Made by a program: the position numbers and the translations under genes. From positions 1 to 64,000 of the forward strand of contig JAJZCR010000010.1 of NCBI GenBank assembly GCA_021851715.1: a DNA stretch of 64,000 nucleotides. Reading direction: 5' to 3'. The notes under the pieces were generated by a model that did not search any database, was not told where the DNA came from, and saw nothing but the letters and a program-made list of their open reading frames with translations. The DNA comes from Planctomycetota bacterium (GTDB lineage: Bacteria > Planctomycetota > Phycisphaerae > WQYP01). This document shows positions 60,851 to 64,000 of this stretch, in pieces (positions within the stretch are counted from its first letter, which is position 1; each line of letters begins with the position of its first letter).

Positions 60851-62155
60851 ATGAACGCCAGCCGCAGTCCGCCCGACAATGAGACCTACGTTAGCGAACC
60901 TTTCGGCCAGCCATCCCACCCGCAGCCACCCACGATGCGCCGACGAAGCCTGCTGCTGCTGGTACTTTTTCGCCTCTTGCGCAGTGCCGCCAGCGCCATG
61001 ATCGCCGTTGCCCTGCCCTATCTGGTACTGCGAAAACTACATTACGGCAGCCTGATGTTGGGCGCTATCTACATGGTTGGCCTGGCTTCCACCGCCTTGT
61101 TGGGACTGGCCGTGGGCCATCTGTCGGACCGCTGGAGCCGCAAAGGCACCCTCGTTGTCACCGGCGTGATGGTGCCACTCAGCGCTTGGCTGGTATACGC
61201 GCTGCCTGACCTGCCCATTTTATTTCTCGCCTCGCTTATTGGCGGGTTTGCCGCCACCGGTTCATTGATCGGCGGCGGTGTGGGCGGAGCAGCCCAGCCG
61301 GCGCAAACCGCCGTGATTGCCGATCTCACCACTTTATCCAACCGCACGCTTTATTATGCGGTCCTGGCCTTTTTAAGCGGTGTGGCCGGAGCCGCCGGGG
61401 CCTGGCTGGTCCGATCTTTTTCCATTCACAATATTTTCCTGGTGGCTGCCGTGCTTTCAGCACTCGGTCTGCCGGCCCTGGCATTCATGGCTATCCCCGC
61501 TCGGCCCGCTGCGGCCCCGCGCACACCCGATGCCCATAAAGCCTCACGGAAAAACATTCGCAAGTTTGGCATCACGGGAATGCTCAACGGTTTTAGCCAG
61601 GGGTTACTCACGCCATTTCTCATTCCCTTTTTTGTCATCGTGTACGGCCTGCACAAATCGCAGATGGCCACGTATACATCGGTGGCCACCATACTCGGAG
61701 CGGTATCGCTGCTGGCCGCACCAGTGCTGGAAAAACGTCTCGGCTTTGTGCGCAGTATCGCCTTTACCAGGGCTTTGGGAACCGTGCTGCTGGTGGTTAT
61801 GGCCGTCTGGCATAACCTGGATTTTGCCCTGATTATTTACGTTATTACGCCCGCCCTGCGCATCGCCGCACTGCCTGCCCAGCAAACCGCAATCACCAGC
61901 CGCGTTCATTCCGATGATGTGGGACGGGCCCTGGCGGCCAATCAGGTTGCACGGGTATCCGCCTCTTCCGGAGCCATTTTGTGCACCGGTTATTTATTTG
62001 ATCTTTCCGCGGTGGAAGTGCCTTTTTTTATCTATGCCGCCGTCATGAGCGCCAACATCTTTCTGTATTTCAAATTTTTTCCCAACCAGGAGCCGGCTCC
62101 CATCATTTCCACTGATACCAGTGAACCGCCTCCGATGCCGCCGGCCGGAAGCTAA
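60851..62155 (+). CDS. MFS transporter
   Basis: The 434-residue product has twelve predicted membrane helices and the MFS loop 2-3 motif (GHLSDRWSRKGTL near residue 88). An extra Gly-rich stretch (GGGVGGAAQPAQTAV near 142) lies in the first half. The central loop (about 215-240) is Pro/Ala-rich and basic. The substrate is unknown. It stands apart from other transporters in the window. The start at 60851 follows a promoter with no leader. Confidence 0.85.
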   Translation: MNASRSPPDNETYVSEPFGQPSHPQPPTMRRRSLLLLVLFRLLRSAASAMIAVALPYLVLRKLHYGSLMLGAIYMVGLASTALLGLAVGHLSDRWSRKGTLVVTGVMVPLSAWLVYALPDLPILFLASLIGGFAATGSLIGGGVGGAAQPAQTAVIADLTTLSNRTLYYAVLAFLSGVAGAAGAWLVRSFSIHNIFLVAAVLSALGLPALAFMAIPARPAAAPRTPDAHKASRKNIRKFGITGMLNGFSQGLLTPFLIPFFVIVYGLHKSQMATYTSVATILGAVSLLAAPVLEKRLGFVRSIAFTRALGTVLLVVMAVWHNLDFALIIYVITPALRIAALPAQQTAITSRVHSDDVGRALAANQVARVSASSGAILCTGYLFDLSAVEVPFFIYAAVMSANIFLYFKFFPNQEPAPIISTDTSEPPPMPPAGS

Positions 62156-62335
62156 AATGTCAGCCCTTTGATGTGTACGCTGTACTGCACCGGCAACCCA
62201 TGGCGCAGCTTCAGATCCCCCCTGTTAACCGCGCACAACGGCGCTGTCTTTTCCAACCAGGCCGCCGGGCCAAAGCTCCAATTTTATAAAATTGTCCCGA
62301 TCTTCCACTGGAAAATCCTGGGGATATTCGTCCAT

Positions 62336-63745
62336 CTACACATTGCCATTTTCCACTGCACGATCGGTCTGAAGCTTCTCCGGAATCAACGTACGTACAC
62401 TGCAGGCTTTTTCGATGAAACTGCCGCCCGCGGGAACGCATTCTATAATCGTGGGGCACCGGACATGGTTGTGTATCTGGTCCATGATCCGCTGGCTGAT
62501 GTCCACATTAAAGACGGCTTGTCCGGCCCGCGATTCATAATCCCGGCCGTTGATGACGGCAAATTTCTCCACAAAGGTAATGCCGCGCGGGTCGTCCAGC
62601 GGCACGGCAATCCGGGCCCTCAAATTTTGCCCAAGCATCTGGTAAAGCACTGCCTCACCCAGGACGCCAATGCCATTACCGTGGCGGGCGCTGATGACCA
62701 AAGCATTCGCAAAAGTCAGCCGCCAGAATGTCAGGTCATCCGGTGAAGCCACTGCATCAATTTTATTTAATAAAAGCAGGGCCGGTTGTTCGCCGCATCC
62801 GATGTCCACCAGCACCCGCTGCACGCTTTGCAGTTGCTTGAGTGCGTGGGGATGCGAAACATCCACTAAAATCAGCAGCAGATCCGCGTGCGTGGCCTCT
62901 TCCAACGTAGCTTTAAAGGATGCCACCAGGTGGTGCGGCAAATCCCGCACAAAGCCAACCGTATCCGAGACCAGCGCACTGTGGGCCGCAGCCAGCCGCC
63001 AGGTGCGGGTTTTGGTATCCAGCGTGGCAAATAGTTTATCTTCCACGAAGGTATCCGCGCCGGTCAAGGTGTTAAACAGCGTGCTTTTTCCGGCGTTGGT
63101 GTAGCCCACCAGGCTGACGGTGAAATGTTCCCGTTTGCGGGTGGACACTTCACGGGTTTTGCGGGCCTGCACATCCGCGATGCGACTTTTAAGCTCGGAT
63201 ATCCGCGTGCGCACCAGGCGCCGGTCTATTTCCAACTGCATTTCGCCCGGGCCGCGAGCGCCCACACCGGCCCCGGCTCCGGCACCGATGCGTTCCAGGT
63301 GGCTCCACATGTGCCGTAGCCGCGGATACGTGTATTCAAGCTGAGCCAGGGCCACCTGCAATTGAGCTTCGCGGGTCCGCGCCCGGGTGGCGAAAATATC
63401 CAGAATCAGTTCGCTGCGATCCAGAATTTTGCAATCACAAATTTTTTCCAGTTCCCGCAGATGGTGCGGCAGCATGTCATTGTCAAAAAGCACCACGTCC
63501 GCTTCCAGGGCTTTGACCATCGCGGCAATTTCCTCCGCTTTCCCGCGGCCAATGTATGTTCCCGGATCAATGCTTTTGCGCTGCTGCACCACACGCTCCA
63601 CCGGCTTGGCCCCGGCGGTGTGCGCCAGGCTTGCCAGTTCCCCCAGCGGATCACGCAAATCCGCCGATGAATTCGGCAACAGCACCGCCACCAAAATGGC
63701 TCGTTCCGCCGTAACGGAAAGTTGAACTCGACGATCTTGCGACAA
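62336..63745 (-). CDS. hflX: GTPase HflX
   Basis: HflX binds the 50S subunit and splits stalled or idle ribosomes under stress. The 469-residue product has the N-terminal HflX domain, the glycine-rich linker GAGAGAGVGARGPGE near residue 150, the G domain with G1 GYTNAGKST near 215, DTVGFVRDLPH near 262 and NKIDA near 330, and a C-terminal domain. The start is probably the TTG at 63745. Other start codons are not in frame nearby. A -10 TATAAT on the minus strand lies at 63796-63791, about 45 bases upstream. Confidence 0.95.
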   Translation of the reverse strand: MSQDRRVQLSVTAERAILVAVLLPNSSADLRDPLGELASLAHTAGAKPVERVVQQRKSIDPGTYIGRGKAEEIAAMVKALEADVVLFDNDMLPHHLRELEKICDCKILDRSELILDIFATRARTREAQLQVALAQLEYTYPRLRHMWSHLERIGAGAGAGVGARGPGEMQLEIDRRLVRTRISELKSRIADVQARKTREVSTRKREHFTVSLVGYTNAGKSTLFNTLTGADTFVEDKLFATLDTKTRTWRLAAAHSALVSDTVGFVRDLPHHLVASFKATLEEATHADLLLILVDVSHPHALKQLQSVQRVLVDIGCGEQPALLLLNKIDAVASPDDLTFWRLTFANALVISARHGNGIGVLGEAVLYQMLGQNLRARIAVPLDDPRGITFVEKFAVINGRDYESRAGQAVFNVDISQRIMDQIHNHVRCPTIIECVPAGGSFIEKACSVRTLIPEKLQTDRAVENGNV

Positions 63746-63790
63746 ACTAAAACCGTATCCCTCAAAAAGGACAATCCCACACGCTTGAAC

Positions 63791-63796
63791 ATTATA
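63791..63796 (-). promoter_or_regulatory. -10 box upstream of hflX
   Basis: The minus strand reads TATAAT here (the plus strand reads ATTATA). It lies between hflX and the MoxR-type gene. No good -35 hexamer was found 17 bases upstream. Confidence 0.4.
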
Positions 63797-63849
63797 GCGG
63801 CGATCCCCCTGGCGTGGGACTTTTGTGCATCCTTGTGATCAGGCGGCTG

Positions 63850-64000
63850 TCAGGCGGTTCGCGCGGGCTTATACGCGTCGGCCGACGGTTCCTGCACGGT
63901 TTGAATCAGTTTTTCCACCACGGCATCCGAATCAATGCCTTCGGCGTCAGCGTTGAAGTTGGTGATAATGCGGTGCCGCAGCACCAACTTGGCCATCTGG
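63850..64000 (-). CDS. MoxR-type AAA ATPase, C-terminal end
   Basis: The last 49 residues of a gene that runs out of the window contain LRHRIITNFNADAEG and AVVEKLIQTV, the closing segment of MoxR-family AAA ATPases. MoxR proteins often act with VWA-domain partners in the maturation of membrane or metalloenzyme complexes. One VWA gene lies at 27822, far away, so no pairing is claimed. The stop is at 63850-63852. Only this end is visible. Confidence 0.75.
   Translation of the reverse strand, partial: QMAKLVLRHRIITNFNADAEGIDSDAVVEKLIQTVQEPSADAYKPARTA

Noticed and set aside
8314-64000. tRNA genes or CRISPR arrays in gaps
   Set aside because: I looked in the longer gaps for T-arm motifs and regularly spaced direct repeats and saw none. 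This was by eye, so a program search would be more reliable.

Overview
The window reads as a chromosomal piece of a planctomycete, most likely Phycisphaerae-like. This is inferred from moderately high G+C, a PEP-CTERM secreted protein, a pair of NfeD proteins, an anti-sigma-like protein ending in a pilin-like H..G..DG segment, many lineage-type secreted proteins without clear families, and the housekeeping set present (nusA, infB, rbfA, hisG, yajQ, mutM, nrdR, rpmH, clpX, smpB, aroF, hflX). No species can be named from the sequence alone.

Layout. 211-8313 (minus) is one long, tightly spaced unit: nusA, infB, rbfA, an endonuclease III-like gene, hisG, a small membrane protein, yajQ and a DNA or RNA methyltransferase. 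8314-8977 is a leader with a terminator and stem-loops in front of nusA. 8978-13139 holds a VOC-fold protein, two NfeD genes, mutM and a lone receiver domain. 13495-19010 (minus) is accessory: two related tetratricopeptide-like genes, a RAYT transposase, an anti-sigma/ECF sigma pair and an unrecognised gene. 19160-24178 (plus) is a run of SDR, PIG-V-like glycosyltransferase, sixA, a lipoprotein, nrdR and a sugar-nucleotide epimerase. 24220-33138 is mixed: a PEP-CTERM protein, a GH3 glycosidase, a VWA protein, an ATPase-DUF4276 pair that looks like a defence module, and a CPBP-family membrane protein.

A very short gene, rpmH (ribosomal protein L34), lies at 33446-33580. 33612-37958 is a secreted beta-propeller/FN3 protein with a SpoIVB-type (S55) peptidase. 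38180-46511 carries a GT2-DUF2062 fusion, a dienelactone hydrolase-like protein, two lipoproteins, a GH4 glycosidase, a zinc-ribbon membrane protein, clpX and a small membrane protein. smpB follows, then a lipoprotein gene divergent from the aromatic biosynthesis unit.

The best regulatory find is upstream of aroF (DAHP synthase). A sigma70-type promoter is followed at once by a 28-codon ORF in which 9 codons are Trp, Tyr or Phe, then a rho-independent terminator, then a 52-codon ORF and aroF. A segment inside the leader ORF is exactly complementary to the 5' arm of the terminator, which is the architecture of a ribosome-mediated attenuator. The leader ATG sits where transcription should begin, so it may be leaderless.

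50438-55783 is an ArsR-type regulator divergent from a DUF2892/HlyD/RND efflux operon, with a perfect inverted repeat lying inside the efflux promoter. The window closes with an inositol-monophosphatase-like gene, two related large secreted proteins, an MFS transporter that may also be leaderless, hflX and the 3' end of a MoxR-type ATPase gene.
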